NCBI GenBank assembly: GCA_022749995.1
Contig: JAKIWO010000011.1
Location: 1 to 33,757 of the forward strand
Source of the DNA: Thermoplasmata archaeon
GTDB lineage: Archaea > Thermoplasmatota > Thermoplasmata > Lutacidiplasmatales > UBA184
DNA length: 33,757 nt
Direction: 5' to 3'
Shown: positions 17,896-26,648 of the stretch, piece after piece
Position numbering within the stretch: position 1 is the first letter of the stretch
How the letters are laid out: every line of letters begins with the position of its first letter
Translations under genes and position numbers: made by a program
The notes under the pieces: generated by a model
Seen by the model: the letters and a program-made list of their open reading frames with translations, nothing else
Told to the model about the DNA's origin: nothing
Databases searched by the model: none

Positions 17896-17932
17896 CCGAG
17901 AGTTGTGCTCTCGGGTCCTCGCTTGAGCGAGG
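17896..17932. terminator. Two tandem perfect hairpins (CCGAGAG-TTGTG-CTCTCGG and CCTCGCT-TG-AGCGAGG) between convergent genes
   Basis: Both 7-bp arms are exact; located 10 nt after the VOC stop. Terminator function is inferred. Confidence 0.5.
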
Positions 17933-18018
17933 GAATCCCCTCGCGCGGGTCTAGCGGTGATGCCCCAATTCGATCGTTGCTGACTCGACATGACGGAATG
18001 CGGCATTGGAAAGGGCCC

Positions 18019-18627
18019 TCAATGATGGATGCGCGTCTCGCCGGTCCACGACACGCTGTGTCGGGTCCTCCGGGAGGACTTGGAATCCTTCACCGTGAGT
18101 CCCACCGCCCCCGCTTGGTCGGTGAGCATCTCGTAGCAGACCTCCGTCACTCTACCCGAACTGCGGGGCGGGCCGACCGAAAGGTACCAGCGGGCCCGAT
18201 GCTGGCGAAGGGGAGCATCCCCATTGTCCAAGTAGCGCCACAGCCGTATCCGTAGTCGTCGATCGCTCCACTCGTACCGGTACTCCCGACCTTTCCGGTC
18301 GTGGACCAAGATCCCTTGGGAGTCCACCGTCATGTCGGTCACCGGATTGAACGTCGAGGTGCCGAGCCAGACCCAGATCCCGAGGGTCCCAAATCCAGCG
18401 AACACCGCCAAGGGAATCAGCCAGTTGCCGAACGGAGCAATCGCGGGATCAACCCGCGGGTAGACGAGGCCGAGGACCAGGAACGACGCGAGCCAGATGC
18501 CCGCGAACCAACGGGCGAGTAGTTCCCCGCGGACCAGCTCCCTGACCTGGCTGGTGAGGTCGATCCGAACCCCGAGTTGACTCGTCGCGTCGGGAGGCGA
18601 CGAGTTTCCGAGACTGGGCTCCTGCAT
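18019..18627 (-). CDS. Two-TM membrane protein of unknown function
   Basis: ATG 18627 gives MQEPSLGNSSPPDATS...; TMs 'WFAGIWLASFLVLGLVY' and 'WLIPLAVFAGFGTLGIWVWLG'; soluble beta-rich C-terminus. Alternative ATG 18657. Confidence 0.65.
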   Translation of the reverse strand: MQEPSLGNSSPPDATSQLGVRIDLTSQVRELVRGELLARWFAGIWLASFLVLGLVYPRVDPAIAPFGNWLIPLAVFAGFGTLGIWVWLGTSTFNPVTDMTVDSQGILVHDRKGREYRYEWSDRRLRIRLWRYLDNGDAPLRQHRARWYLSVGPPRSSGRVTEVCYEMLTDQAGAVGLTVKDSKSSRRTRHSVSWTGETRIHH

Positions 18628-18830
18628 GCGGCGACTCCCTACCAACTCCCGGTCCATAAGATGCGACGATTCTAGGGGGGCCCACCGCCGAATCCGGGAG
18701 GGTCCGATACGGGCCACCAACCCGGAGGTAACCAACCGCAGGAGACCATCCCCGCCCCGAGTCCCGGCCTCATCGGACGAACACGCGGGATCCCACGGTG
18801 AAGGCCGACCGGGCGGCCGTCCGGCGAAAG

Positions 18831-18905
18831 TGGGACTGGCCAGATTTGAACTGGCGTCTCGGAGTCCCGAACCCCGAAGGATGGACCAAGCTACCCCACA
18901 GTCCC
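18831..18905 (-). tRNA. tRNA-Pro (anticodon CGG)
   Basis: Minus strand GGGACTGTGGGGTAGCTTGGTCCATCCTTCGGGGTTCGGGACTCCGAGACGCCAGTTCAAATCTGGCCAGTCCC+A; anticodon stem CGGGG/CTCCG with loop TTCGGGA; no encoded CCA. Confidence 0.94.
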
Positions 18906-18937
18906 AGTTGCGCGGTGCCGCTCCGCACCGAGCGCTC

Positions 18938-18948
18938 GGTATATGAAA
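18938..18948 (-). promoter_or_regulatory. TATA box of tRNA-Pro
   Basis: Minus strand 'tttcatatacc' about 38 nt upstream of the mature tRNA 5' end. Confidence 0.65.
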
Positions 18949-19083
18949 CCGGGGGCCCGCAACGGCGGAGAGAGCCACCGACCCCGACGCGGGCGAGTGC
19001 TCCTAGCGATTCGGTGTCGCGGGCCCCAGCTCCATCCCGGGTGGAGCTCAGCCCTACACGCTCAGCGGCGCGGTTCCTTTGAC

Positions 19084-19102
19084 CGCGCGATTGAATCGCG
19101 CG
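19084..19102. promoter_or_regulatory. Perfect 9-1-9 dyad CGCGCGATT-G-AATCGCGCG, candidate operator upstream of nre
   Basis: Exact inverted repeat read from the sequence, 62 bp upstream of GTG 19165. Confidence 0.5.
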
Positions 19103-19164
19103 AACCTCAGAGCGTTTCCCCCTTACCGGAGCGACTCAAGTAGGTCGGGCCCTCTTTCACCCGC

Positions 19165-20502
19165 GTGACCTCCGGCGGAACGCCGCCGTTTCCCGGCTTG
19201 CAATCCCACCCGTCCCTCTCGTACGAGATCCCGGGGCTGCGCGAGGACCCGACGCTCTGCCTTCGTTGTCGTGCCGCGCAGGGACTCTGCGGCAAACCGG
19301 TCTGCCCGATCCTCTTGCGTCACGATGCCTTCCTGCGGACGCTGCCGAGTACGCCGAGCAAGGAACTCGAAGGCAGCTCGCCTCCGGCACTGTTCGTGGG
19401 GCGATTCGGTTGGCCTAAAGTTTCGGTCGGGCCTCTGCTCTCGGCCCAGCACGGCGATACGCGCCTCCTGGATCTGCCCGAATCGTGGGTCGGGCGACCG
19501 GTCGCCGAGGTGGTCGGCATGCGTACCGGCCTGGTCCGCGGCACGCGGGCCGCCCGCGTGGAGGATGCCCGCCGACCGGACCAGTACCTCGAGTCGCTCC
19601 AACTGCTCAGCCTGGCGGAGGAGTCCTCCGAGGCCGAGGCGAAGTTCCGCCGGATCCCACGGGCGAGGATCTCGCTCTCCGACACCGCCCCTCCGTTCGG
19701 ACCGTCCGCTCCGGTGGAATCGATGCGGCTCGACGTGCGCCGAGTGGACGCTCGGCTTGAGCGGATGAGCTCCGACATCCACGCCACGGCGCGGGTAGGA
19801 GTGGAGGAGCTCTACGACCGCGCGGTGCCCGTGAGCCGTATCCAGCGTGCGTTCAGTGCCGGAGTGCTGGGGCGGTTGCCCCGCCGCACGCTCGTGCCCA
19901 CCCGCTGGTCGATCACGGCGGTGGACGACCTCATCTCGCGCGGGAACCTGGAGCGGGTGCGGGAGCTGCCCGAGCTCTCCGAGATCCTCCTCTACCGGCT
20001 GACCGCGCTCGACAATCGCTGGCTGATTATCCTGCTGCCCGGTGCGTACCGGTACGAGTCGATCGAGGCGTGGTATCCGAACACCCTTTGGAATCCCAGC
20101 CTTTCGGAGGTCGTCATCATGGGCGATCACGAGGGGTATGACGGCCGCACCAGCTACGCCCGGATCGGCGGCTGCTACTACGCCGCCCGGCTCGCGACGA
20201 GCGAGGGGCTCCTCCAGTTGGGTCGTCAAGCGGGTGTGGTGGTGCTGCGGGAAGTGCACCCGGGGGAGATCCTCCCGCTCGGGGTCTGGAATGTCCGAGA
20301 GCACGTTCGGGCCGCGATGCGGGAAGCACCGTCGCACTTCGCCTCGCTGGAGGAGCTGCTCACCGCAATCCGGGAGTACTTCGTGATTGAGCTGCCCCGA
20401 TGGGTCCGGGCGAGCGCCCACCTCGGCACCGCCCGCTACCAGCGGCGGCTCGAGGAATTCGACCTTTCCGCCGTCTCGGCGCTCGCGGCGCAGCCGGGCT
20501 AA
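19165..20502 (+). CDS. nreA: Nre family DNA repair protein (archaeal)
   Basis: 'CLRCRAAQGLCGKPVCPIL', 'FVGRFGWPKVSVGPL', 'VPTRWSITAVDD', and C-terminal PIP-like 'QRRLEEF'; these match the archaeal Nre family as I know it. Confidence 0.88.
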   Translation: MTSGGTPPFPGLQSHPSLSYEIPGLREDPTLCLRCRAAQGLCGKPVCPILLRHDAFLRTLPSTPSKELEGSSPPALFVGRFGWPKVSVGPLLSAQHGDTRLLDLPESWVGRPVAEVVGMRTGLVRGTRAARVEDARRPDQYLESLQLLSLAEESSEAEAKFRRIPRARISLSDTAPPFGPSAPVESMRLDVRRVDARLERMSSDIHATARVGVEELYDRAVPVSRIQRAFSAGVLGRLPRRTLVPTRWSITAVDDLISRGNLERVRELPELSEILLYRLTALDNRWLIILLPGAYRYESIEAWYPNTLWNPSLSEVVIMGDHEGYDGRTSYARIGGCYYAARLATSEGLLQLGRQAGVVVLREVHPGEILPLGVWNVREHVRAAMREAPSHFASLEELLTAIREYFVIELPRWVRASAHLGTARYQRRLEEFDLSAVSALAAQPG

Positions 20503-21398
20503 GCCCCGACGGGCGCACCGCAGGCGTGGCAGTAGGCATCGGCGGCCTCCATCTGGGCGCCGCAGCGAGGGCACCGATGCGCCGCGATGGAGGCGCCGCA
20601 TCCGCGGCAGAACCGTTCGCCCCCTCGGAGCGCTCTCCCGCACTGGGCGCAGGAGGCTCCCGGCGTCTCGGGGTCCGCCTCCTCGGTGTCTGCTTCGTCG
20701 GGGGTGGGGCTGGCTGCCGAACTGCCGCTGATGGCTTCGACCGAAGAACCCAGTCGCCGACGAGCCCGCAGCGCGGTGGTCCAGGCATCGGAGTACCGCT
20801 GCTCGTCGAAGGCCCGCCCGGCCTCCTTGCGGAGATGCTCGACTTCGCCGAGCCGGGGGTCGACCGTGCGCTCCCGACGCGCGGACTCGATGTCCTGGTC
20901 GAGCAGCGAGAGGGTGAATCGTGCCTCCACCATTCCCTTGGGCAGCTTGGGAGTGGTAGTCGCCGGTCGGGGACCGTCCATCCGATCGGAGGAAACCTCC
21001 GCGGGCTCGGGGGAGGCGCCGCCGTCCTCGGAGCGGAGGGCGGAGGGGGAACGCGGTGGTGGCGGGCGCGAGCGGGGTCGGTCCTTGGCGGCCCTCAATT
21101 GTTCCCGCGCCTCCTCCGCGAGCCGCAGTGCCCCGGCATGGTCGCGCCGGGCGTAGCGGCTCTCCGCTCCGTCGAGCGTGGCGTTCACGCCGCTCACATC
21201 GTGTCCCTGGTTGGCGAGGTGGCTCGCCGCCGCGCGGGTGATCCGGATCTGGTTGAACGCGCGGTCCTCGGGGGGGACCTTCACCTCGCCGGCGAGGATC
21301 CGGTTGCGCCGTCGCAGGTTGAACTGGTAGAACACGTAGACCGAGATGCTCAGGAGGACGGCCGCCAGGAAGAACAGCAGCTCGCCAGTGTCCACCAT
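20499..21398 (-). CDS. Membrane-anchored protein with C-terminal double zinc ribbon
   Basis: N-terminal TM 'LLFFLAAVLLSISVYVFYQF'; C-terminal 'CAQCGRALRGGERFCRGCGASIAAHRCPRCGAQMEAADAYCHACG' has four CxxC knuckles. Confidence 0.82.
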   Translation of the reverse strand: MVDTGELLFFLAAVLLSISVYVFYQFNLRRRNRILAGEVKVPPEDRAFNQIRITRAAASHLANQGHDVSGVNATLDGAESRYARRDHAGALRLAEEAREQLRAAKDRPRSRPPPPRSPSALRSEDGGASPEPAEVSSDRMDGPRPATTTPKLPKGMVEARFTLSLLDQDIESARRERTVDPRLGEVEHLRKEAGRAFDEQRYSDAWTTALRARRRLGSSVEAISGSSAASPTPDEADTEEADPETPGASCAQCGRALRGGERFCRGCGASIAAHRCPRCGAQMEAADAYCHACGAPVGA

Positions 21399-21516
21399 CT
21401 CCGTTCTCTACGGCGCCGCCAACGGTGGCGCCCGGGCGATACCGCCGTACGATGCGCCGTCCCGGTATTTAGTTCCCCAGCCCGCTCTCGACGGCGAACG
21501 GAGGGCTGTGGGGATC

Positions 21517-22713
21517 CTAGAACACGGAGAGCTTGTCGGTCAGCAGCTTCTGGGGGATGGTGCCGATCCGGTCGAACCAGCCCTCGGCGACGGAGATCGC
21601 CTCGGCCTTGACCTGAGGGAGCTTGACCCCGTCCGCCGGCAGCAGCTGGATGCTCGCCACCTGCGGCTCGTCGACCGGCTTGCCGATCTGCGAGAGGATC
21701 CGTACGTGGACCTCCTTGACATTGCCCCGCGTCTCCTTCACGATGTCCTGGGCGATCAAGGTGGAGAGCAGGTTGTAGATCTTGCCCACATGATTGACCG
21801 GGTTCTTCCCCGCGGTCGCCTCGAGGCTCATCGGCCGGCAGGGCGTGATGAGCCCGTTCGAGCGGTTGCCGCGTCCGACCGAACCGTCGTCCCCGGCCTC
21901 CATCGATAGACCGGTGACGGTCAAGTAGAACCGTCCCAGCTCTGGGTCGTCGGCGGTGTTGACGTTCACTTCCACGGGCTTCGCCGTGATCTTGGCCGCT
22001 TGATCGAGGAGCTTGTCGGAGATCTCCTGGCAGACGCTCGCATACTCGATTGCGTCCTTGATCTCGGAATCGACGAGGGCTGCGGCGACGGTGAGCCGGA
22101 CCCGGTCGCCGGACCGGTAGCCCATGACCTTGACATCCTCCCCGAGCGCTGGCAGGCGCTTCTTGAGCTTCCCGGTGAGGAACCGCTCGCTCTCCAGCAC
22201 GAGCCGCTCGGTGGTGGAGAGCGGGGCGAATCCCACGCCAAAGGAGGTGTCGTTGGCCAGCACCTGCTTCTGCTCGAATACGCCGCGCAGGTCGACCGAA
22301 CCGGAGCCGATCTTGCAGTCGAACTCGATGTGCTTATCGATGTCCAGGTGCGAGCAGACCGAGCCGACGTACTCCTTGGCCGCGTCCAGGGCCACTTGCC
22401 GGAACGGCAATTTCTCCCCGTCGACCTCGGTGGTGGCCCGTCCGACCAGCAGCACGTAGATCGGCTGGGTGACCTTTCCGCCGCCGAACTTGGGCAGGGA
22501 GGCGCCCCCGACCACCTGGGTCTCGTCGGTGTTGTGGTGGAGGATGCGCCCAAACTCGTCGAGGTACAGGCGTGACAGCGCACGACTCACGCTCTCCGAG
22601 ACTCCGTCCGCGATCGAATCCGGGTGGCCGATCCCCTTGCGTTCCACGAGCTCGATGTCCTGGTTCTCGATGTGGACCGCGCGCAGCGGTTCGACGTGCA
22701 GATTCCGACCCAT
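21517..22713 (-). CDS. mat: Archaeal-type S-adenosylmethionine synthetase
   Basis: '[78 protein letters not shown]'; ATG 22713. Confidence 0.96.
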   Translation of the reverse strand: MGRNLHVEPLRAVHIENQDIELVERKGIGHPDSIADGVSESVSRALSRLYLDEFGRILHHNTDETQVVGGASLPKFGGGKVTQPIYVLLVGRATTEVDGEKLPFRQVALDAAKEYVGSVCSHLDIDKHIEFDCKIGSGSVDLRGVFEQKQVLANDTSFGVGFAPLSTTERLVLESERFLTGKLKKRLPALGEDVKVMGYRSGDRVRLTVAAALVDSEIKDAIEYASVCQEISDKLLDQAAKITAKPVEVNVNTADDPELGRFYLTVTGLSMEAGDDGSVGRGNRSNGLITPCRPMSLEATAGKNPVNHVGKIYNLLSTLIAQDIVKETRGNVKEVHVRILSQIGKPVDEPQVASIQLLPADGVKLPQVKAEAISVAEGWFDRIGTIPQKLLTDKLSVF

Positions 22714-22773
22714 TCCGGTCACTCGGCGCCGGGCGAGTCGGCACGGTGGATAACGGTTGCGACGATTCTTCCC

Positions 22774-22810
22774 GCGCACGTCGAGGAACGCGCAACGCAA
22801 CGACGTGCGC
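22774..22810. promoter_or_regulatory. Perfect 10-bp inverted repeat GCGCACGTCG-N17-CGACGTGCGC between elp3 and mat
   Basis: Exact arms at 22774-22783 and 22801-22810; just after the elp3 stop and upstream of mat. Confidence 0.5.
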
Positions 22811-22816
22811 CGCGCT

Positions 22817-24352
22817 CTAGCCGCCGGCGGAGAGCGTGCGAGACTGATACGGACCGGACGGCTCGAAGCCCAAGTGTCGATAGTACTCACGCGTCCCTAC
22901 CGCGCTGGTAACGAACAGCGTCCTGGCCCCGTGCTCTCGGGCGAGCTCGGAGGAGCGTTCCACGAGACGTCGTCCCAGCCCACGGTGCTGGAGCTCGACC
23001 GAACCGTCGGCGGTTCGCCCTACTCCCACCTCGCGGCCGAGCACCTTGAGCTCGCGGATGATCGGTCCGGGGACCGCCCCCGGTCGATCGGGGTCGGGGA
23101 TCCGAAGGCGGAGATAGCCCGCGACCGTGTCGCTCGCTCGTTCCTCAAAGGAGAGGAACAGCTCCCGGGCCCCGCTCGCGTCGTACGAGCGCTCGAACAG
23201 CTCGAGCGCCTCAAAGGGCGGAGTCGAACGGCGGCCGGCCTCGCGGCAGCGCAAGCAGGGGCAGTGCTGCCCCCTCGCGGCCATCAGGGCAAGTGCCTTC
23301 TCGCGCAGATTGCCGGCACGAACTCCGGCGGTGATGAGCCGCGCCGGGATGTCTCGCTGGATCCGGTGGATGCGGACCCACGGCGGGAGTCGGGGCTTGA
23401 TCTTCGCCAGCAGCTCGGCGGCCGTGTCCGCTTCGTACGGAGAGTACCGACCGGCGCTCCAATCAGCATGCAGCGGGGTCCCGGGCAGCACGAGCGTGGG
23501 GTAGATCTTCAGGAAGTCGGGCCGAAACCCCGGGTCGGCGAACAGCCGCTCGAAATCCTGCGCGTCCTTCTCCGGGTCCATTCCGGGGAGTCCGAGCATC
23601 ATGTGGTACCCCACCTTGAGGCCGCGCTCCTTGGCGGCGCGGGTGGCGCGGACCACCTCCTCGGTCCCGTGCGCCCGTCCGACCGCGGCTAGGACCGGGT
23701 CGCGCAGGCACTCCACACCCATCTCCAACCGGGTGACGCCGGCGTCGAGCAGAAACGGCAGCACCCGCTCGTCGCACCAGTCCGGTCGAGTCTCGACCGT
23801 AAGTCCCACGCACCGCCGGGCGGCGCTTTCGTTCAGCTGGTGAGCCTGAGGCAGTGTCTCCGAGCTCACGCCGTTGAGCCCGGCGAAGATGCCCCGGAAG
23901 ATCCCTTCCTGGAACGACCGCGGGCGGGAGGGGAAGGTGCCACCCATGACGATCACCTCCACCTTCGAAGTCGAGTGTCCGATGCTCTCGAGCGCTGCGA
24001 GCCGGTGCTCGGTGATGGCCCGGGGGTCGTACCCGAACTGGGCCCCCCGGAGAGCGGACGGTTCCTCGCCCGTGTAGCTCTGCGGCGAGCGCGCGTCCAC
24101 GCCGCCGGGACAGTAGGTACACGTGCCGTGCGGGCAGCGGGTCGGCGCCGTCATGACGGCCACCACCGCGACCCCCGAGAGGGTACGGGTCGGTCGTCGT
24201 GCGATCGTGAGGCCGGCGCGCTCCTGTTCGGCCGGGGAGAGTGCCTCCTTCCACTCGACGTTCCCAGGGACGCCGACACGTCCCGTTCGGCGAACCCACG
24301 CGCGCTTCTCGGCCTCGCGGAGGCGAGAGCCTGCCTCCGCCGCCGCGCTCAC
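22817..24352 (-). CDS. elp3: Elp3 family tRNA U34 modification enzyme (radical SAM + GNAT)
   Basis: 'CPHGTCTYCPGGVDARSPQSYTGEEPSALRG', 'VEVIVMGGTFPS', 'GLTVETRPDWC', and GNAT C-terminus 'HRGLGRRLVERSSELAREHGARTLFVTSAVGTREYYRHLGFEPSGPYQ'. Confidence 0.95.
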   Translation of the reverse strand: MSAAAEAGSRLREAEKRAWVRRTGRVGVPGNVEWKEALSPAEQERAGLTIARRPTRTLSGVAVVAVMTAPTRCPHGTCTYCPGGVDARSPQSYTGEEPSALRGAQFGYDPRAITEHRLAALESIGHSTSKVEVIVMGGTFPSRPRSFQEGIFRGIFAGLNGVSSETLPQAHQLNESAARRCVGLTVETRPDWCDERVLPFLLDAGVTRLEMGVECLRDPVLAAVGRAHGTEEVVRATRAAKERGLKVGYHMMLGLPGMDPEKDAQDFERLFADPGFRPDFLKIYPTLVLPGTPLHADWSAGRYSPYEADTAAELLAKIKPRLPPWVRIHRIQRDIPARLITAGVRAGNLREKALALMAARGQHCPCLRCREAGRRSTPPFEALELFERSYDASGARELFLSFEERASDTVAGYLRLRIPDPDRPGAVPGPIIRELKVLGREVGVGRTADGSVELQHRGLGRRLVERSSELAREHGARTLFVTSAVGTREYYRHLGFEPSGPYQSRTLSAGG

Positions 24353-25458
24353 GGGGGAAGCCAGTCCCGCGTCTCGCCCGTGACCACGAACGGGGCGTGC
24401 TGGAGTTGGTTGAGAGTAGCCGATCCCGTCAGGAACATGGCAACTCGCAGTTCGTAGATGATCTGCTCGAGCTCGCGCCGGGTCTGCTCGTACCCCGCCG
24501 CGGCCGCGCGCAGGATTCCCCCGGCGATGCCGGCCGCGCTCGCGCCCAGGGCAAGCGCCCTCGCCACGTCGAGCCCCGAGCGGATGCCGCCGCTCGCGAT
24601 GACGGGCAGGCCTACCGGCACCACCGCGCGCACCGACACCGGCGACGGGATGCCCCAGTCCCAGAACGTCTTGCCGAGGCGCGCTTCCCGTTCGGCCCCC
24701 CGAGCCTTCGCGCGGTAGTGTTCCACGGCGGCGAAACTGGTCCCGCCGGTACCGCTCACGTCGAAGCCGCGCACGCCCGCGGCCCGCAGTCGGTCGGCCA
24801 CCTCCCTCGAGATCCCCGCGCCGGTCTCCTTCACCAGCACCGGCAGCTCCTGGGCGAGCTGAGCGATCGCGCCCAAGCAGCCGCGGGCACGACGATCCCC
24901 CTCGGGCTGGACCATCTCCTGGAGGAAGTTGAGGTGGACGGCCAGCAGGTCGGCGCCGATGAGCTCCATCGCGGCGCGCGCGTCCCGCACCGAGAGCAGC
25001 GGCTCCCCCGGAACCTGGGCGATGATCTGGGGAGCCCCCACGTTGGCGAACCGGAGCGGGACGGCGTGCTTGGCCACCGTCGAGTAGCTCTCCGGGTGCT
25101 GACCTCGGAGAATGGCCGCCCGTTCGCTGCCGACGCCCATCGCGAGTCCGAGTTCGGCGGCCGCCCGTGCGAGGTGGCCGTTGATCATCTCGGCCCCCGG
25201 ATATCCCCCGGTCATGCCGGTGATGACGAGCGGAGCGGAGAGCCGCTTGCCGAACAGTTCGAGCGAGGGGTCGATCTCGTCGAAGTCTAGCTCGGGCAAC
25301 GCATTGTGTTGAAGCTGGATGTCCTCCCAGTACCGGTGCCGGCCCTCGACGGACTCTCCCAGCACCACTTTGACGTGCTCGGCCTTGCGGTGGGAGAGCA
25401 GCACCGCCGGGTCGCTGGAGGATGAGCTAGCGGAACGAGGGTCCTGCCCAGCTCCCAT
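24349..25458 (-). CDS. fni: Type 2 isopentenyl-diphosphate delta-isomerase
   Basis: 'RKAEHVKVVLGESVEG...LSAPLVITGMTGGYPGAEMINGHLARAAAELGLAMGVGSERAAI', 'DVSGTGGTSFAAVEHYRA', 'VIASGGIRSGLDVARALALGA'. ATG 25458 or 25497. Confidence 0.93.
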   Translation of the reverse strand: MGAGQDPRSASSSSSDPAVLLSHRKAEHVKVVLGESVEGRHRYWEDIQLQHNALPELDFDEIDPSLELFGKRLSAPLVITGMTGGYPGAEMINGHLARAAAELGLAMGVGSERAAILRGQHPESYSTVAKHAVPLRFANVGAPQIIAQVPGEPLLSVRDARAAMELIGADLLAVHLNFLQEMVQPEGDRRARGCLGAIAQLAQELPVLVKETGAGISREVADRLRAAGVRGFDVSGTGGTSFAAVEHYRAKARGAEREARLGKTFWDWGIPSPVSVRAVVPVGLPVIASGGIRSGLDVARALALGASAAGIAGGILRAAAAGYEQTRRELEQIIYELRVAMFLTGSATLNQLQHAPFVVTGETRDWLPP

Positions 25459-26233
25459 GGACCACTCCTCCCGCCAGCGCCTGCGAGAGCGCGCCATGTC
25501 GGAGTCCGCTAATAATCCCTGCGTCGACGCCGGCCTCGGCGAGCCGCAGGACCACTTCGAGCTTCCCCCGGATTCCGCCGGTCACATCGGGGGCTCCGGG
25601 CCGCGGCAGGAGGTCCGTCAGCGTCCGCTCGTCCACGCGGGGGATGCTCCGGGGCCGGGAGCCGTGCGTCGAGTCGAGCACCCCATCGACGTCGCTCACG
25701 AAGATCACTCGGGCGGCGTGCAGCTCGATGGCGAGCCGGGCCACGATAGTGTCGGCCGAGAGAATGGAGTAGCCCCACCTCTCGTCCAGCACCACATCCC
25801 CGAAGGAGACCGGGACCAGGCCGCGGCCCAGGGCCGCCGCGAAGGGTTTCGGGTCGAAGCCGGAAAGACGGCCGCCTTCATTGACCGCCGTGGCACCGAC
25901 CGGTACGGAGAAGGCCGGAACGCCTGCGGCCGTAAGTGCGCTCAGTACTGCCACGTGCAGCCTGCGAACACTGGAGGAAACCACGACCGCTGCCCGGCGT
26001 CGGCGAGCGTCGGTCCGGTCCACCGTGGGCGGTTCGGCGAGACCACTTCGGAGTGCCCCGGGGTGGCCGAAGGAACCGGCGCCGTGCAGGAGCACCAGCG
26101 GGCCGGGGGACGCGGCGACCTCCTCGGAGAGGCGGACGACGAGTTTGGGTCGGAGCTTGCCTTCTTCCCGCTTCCGCGTGAGAACGCTTCCGCCGAGCTT
26201 GACGATCGTGAGCGGCGCCGGATTCGGTTGCAC
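25427..26233 (-). CDS. Isopentenyl phosphate kinase (amino acid kinase family)
   Basis: 'TIVKLGGSVLTRKREEGKLRP', 'LVLLHGAGSFGHPGA', 'IFVSDVDGVLD', 'DVTGGIRGKLEVVLRLAEAGVDAGIISG'. Confidence 0.9.
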   Translation of the reverse strand: MQPNPAPLTIVKLGGSVLTRKREEGKLRPKLVVRLSEEVAASPGPLVLLHGAGSFGHPGALRSGLAEPPTVDRTDARRRRAAVVVSSSVRRLHVAVLSALTAAGVPAFSVPVGATAVNEGGRLSGFDPKPFAAALGRGLVPVSFGDVVLDERWGYSILSADTIVARLAIELHAARVIFVSDVDGVLDSTHGSRPRSIPRVDERTLTDLLPRPGAPDVTGGIRGKLEVVLRLAEAGVDAGIISGLRHGALSQALAGGVVHGSWAGPSFR

Positions 26234-26251
26234 CGGGCCGCCTCGGTTGGT

Positions 26252-26473
26252 CTAGCGGTCGGCACCGGCGAGCGGGTGGAAGACGAGGAGGAAGCCCACC
26301 GCGACGATGGGAACTCCCAGGAAGAACAGCCAGTCGAAGGTCAACACCCAGGCCGCCACGAGGAACAGACCGGCCCCCATTAGGAGCGCGGCCAAGATGA
26401 CGAACGGGACGGAGATCGAGCCGTGATGCTGCGGGGCGGTCTCGAGCTCCTCGACGGAAACGTACTCTCCCAC
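26252..26473 (-). CDS. Small two-TM membrane protein
   Basis: 73 aa; hydrophobic helices 'VPFVILAALLMGAGLFLVAAWVL' and 'WLFFLGVPIVAVGFLLVF'; upstream of IPK; TATA-like 'gatttctagtgg' about 24 nt upstream on the minus strand. Confidence 0.65.
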   Translation of the reverse strand: MGEYVSVEELETAPQHHGSISVPFVILAALLMGAGLFLVAAWVLTFDWLFFLGVPIVAVGFLLVFHPLAGADR

Positions 26474-26618
26474 GACCGACCGACGCGCCCCCCACTAGAA
26501 ATCGGTTCTGTTCGTCGAAGCCCCCGAACGACGGCCCCGGGCTCCGTCCAAGTGACCGAACTGGCTCCCAGGAGGGTTAGGTGACGCCGATATCCAACAG
26601 CGGCCCGGTCGATGAGAG

Positions 26619-26626
26619 GTATATAG
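26619..26626 (+). promoter_or_regulatory. TATA box of the kelch-repeat surface protein
   Basis: 'aggtatataggaatat'; spacing of about 26 nt to GTG 26649. Confidence 0.65.
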
Positions 26627-26648
26627 GAATATGGCTCCCCGTATCCCT

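Noticed and set aside
20400-21611. 403-aa plus-strand ORF
   Set aside because: Antisense to the zinc-ribbon protein; no recognisable domain.
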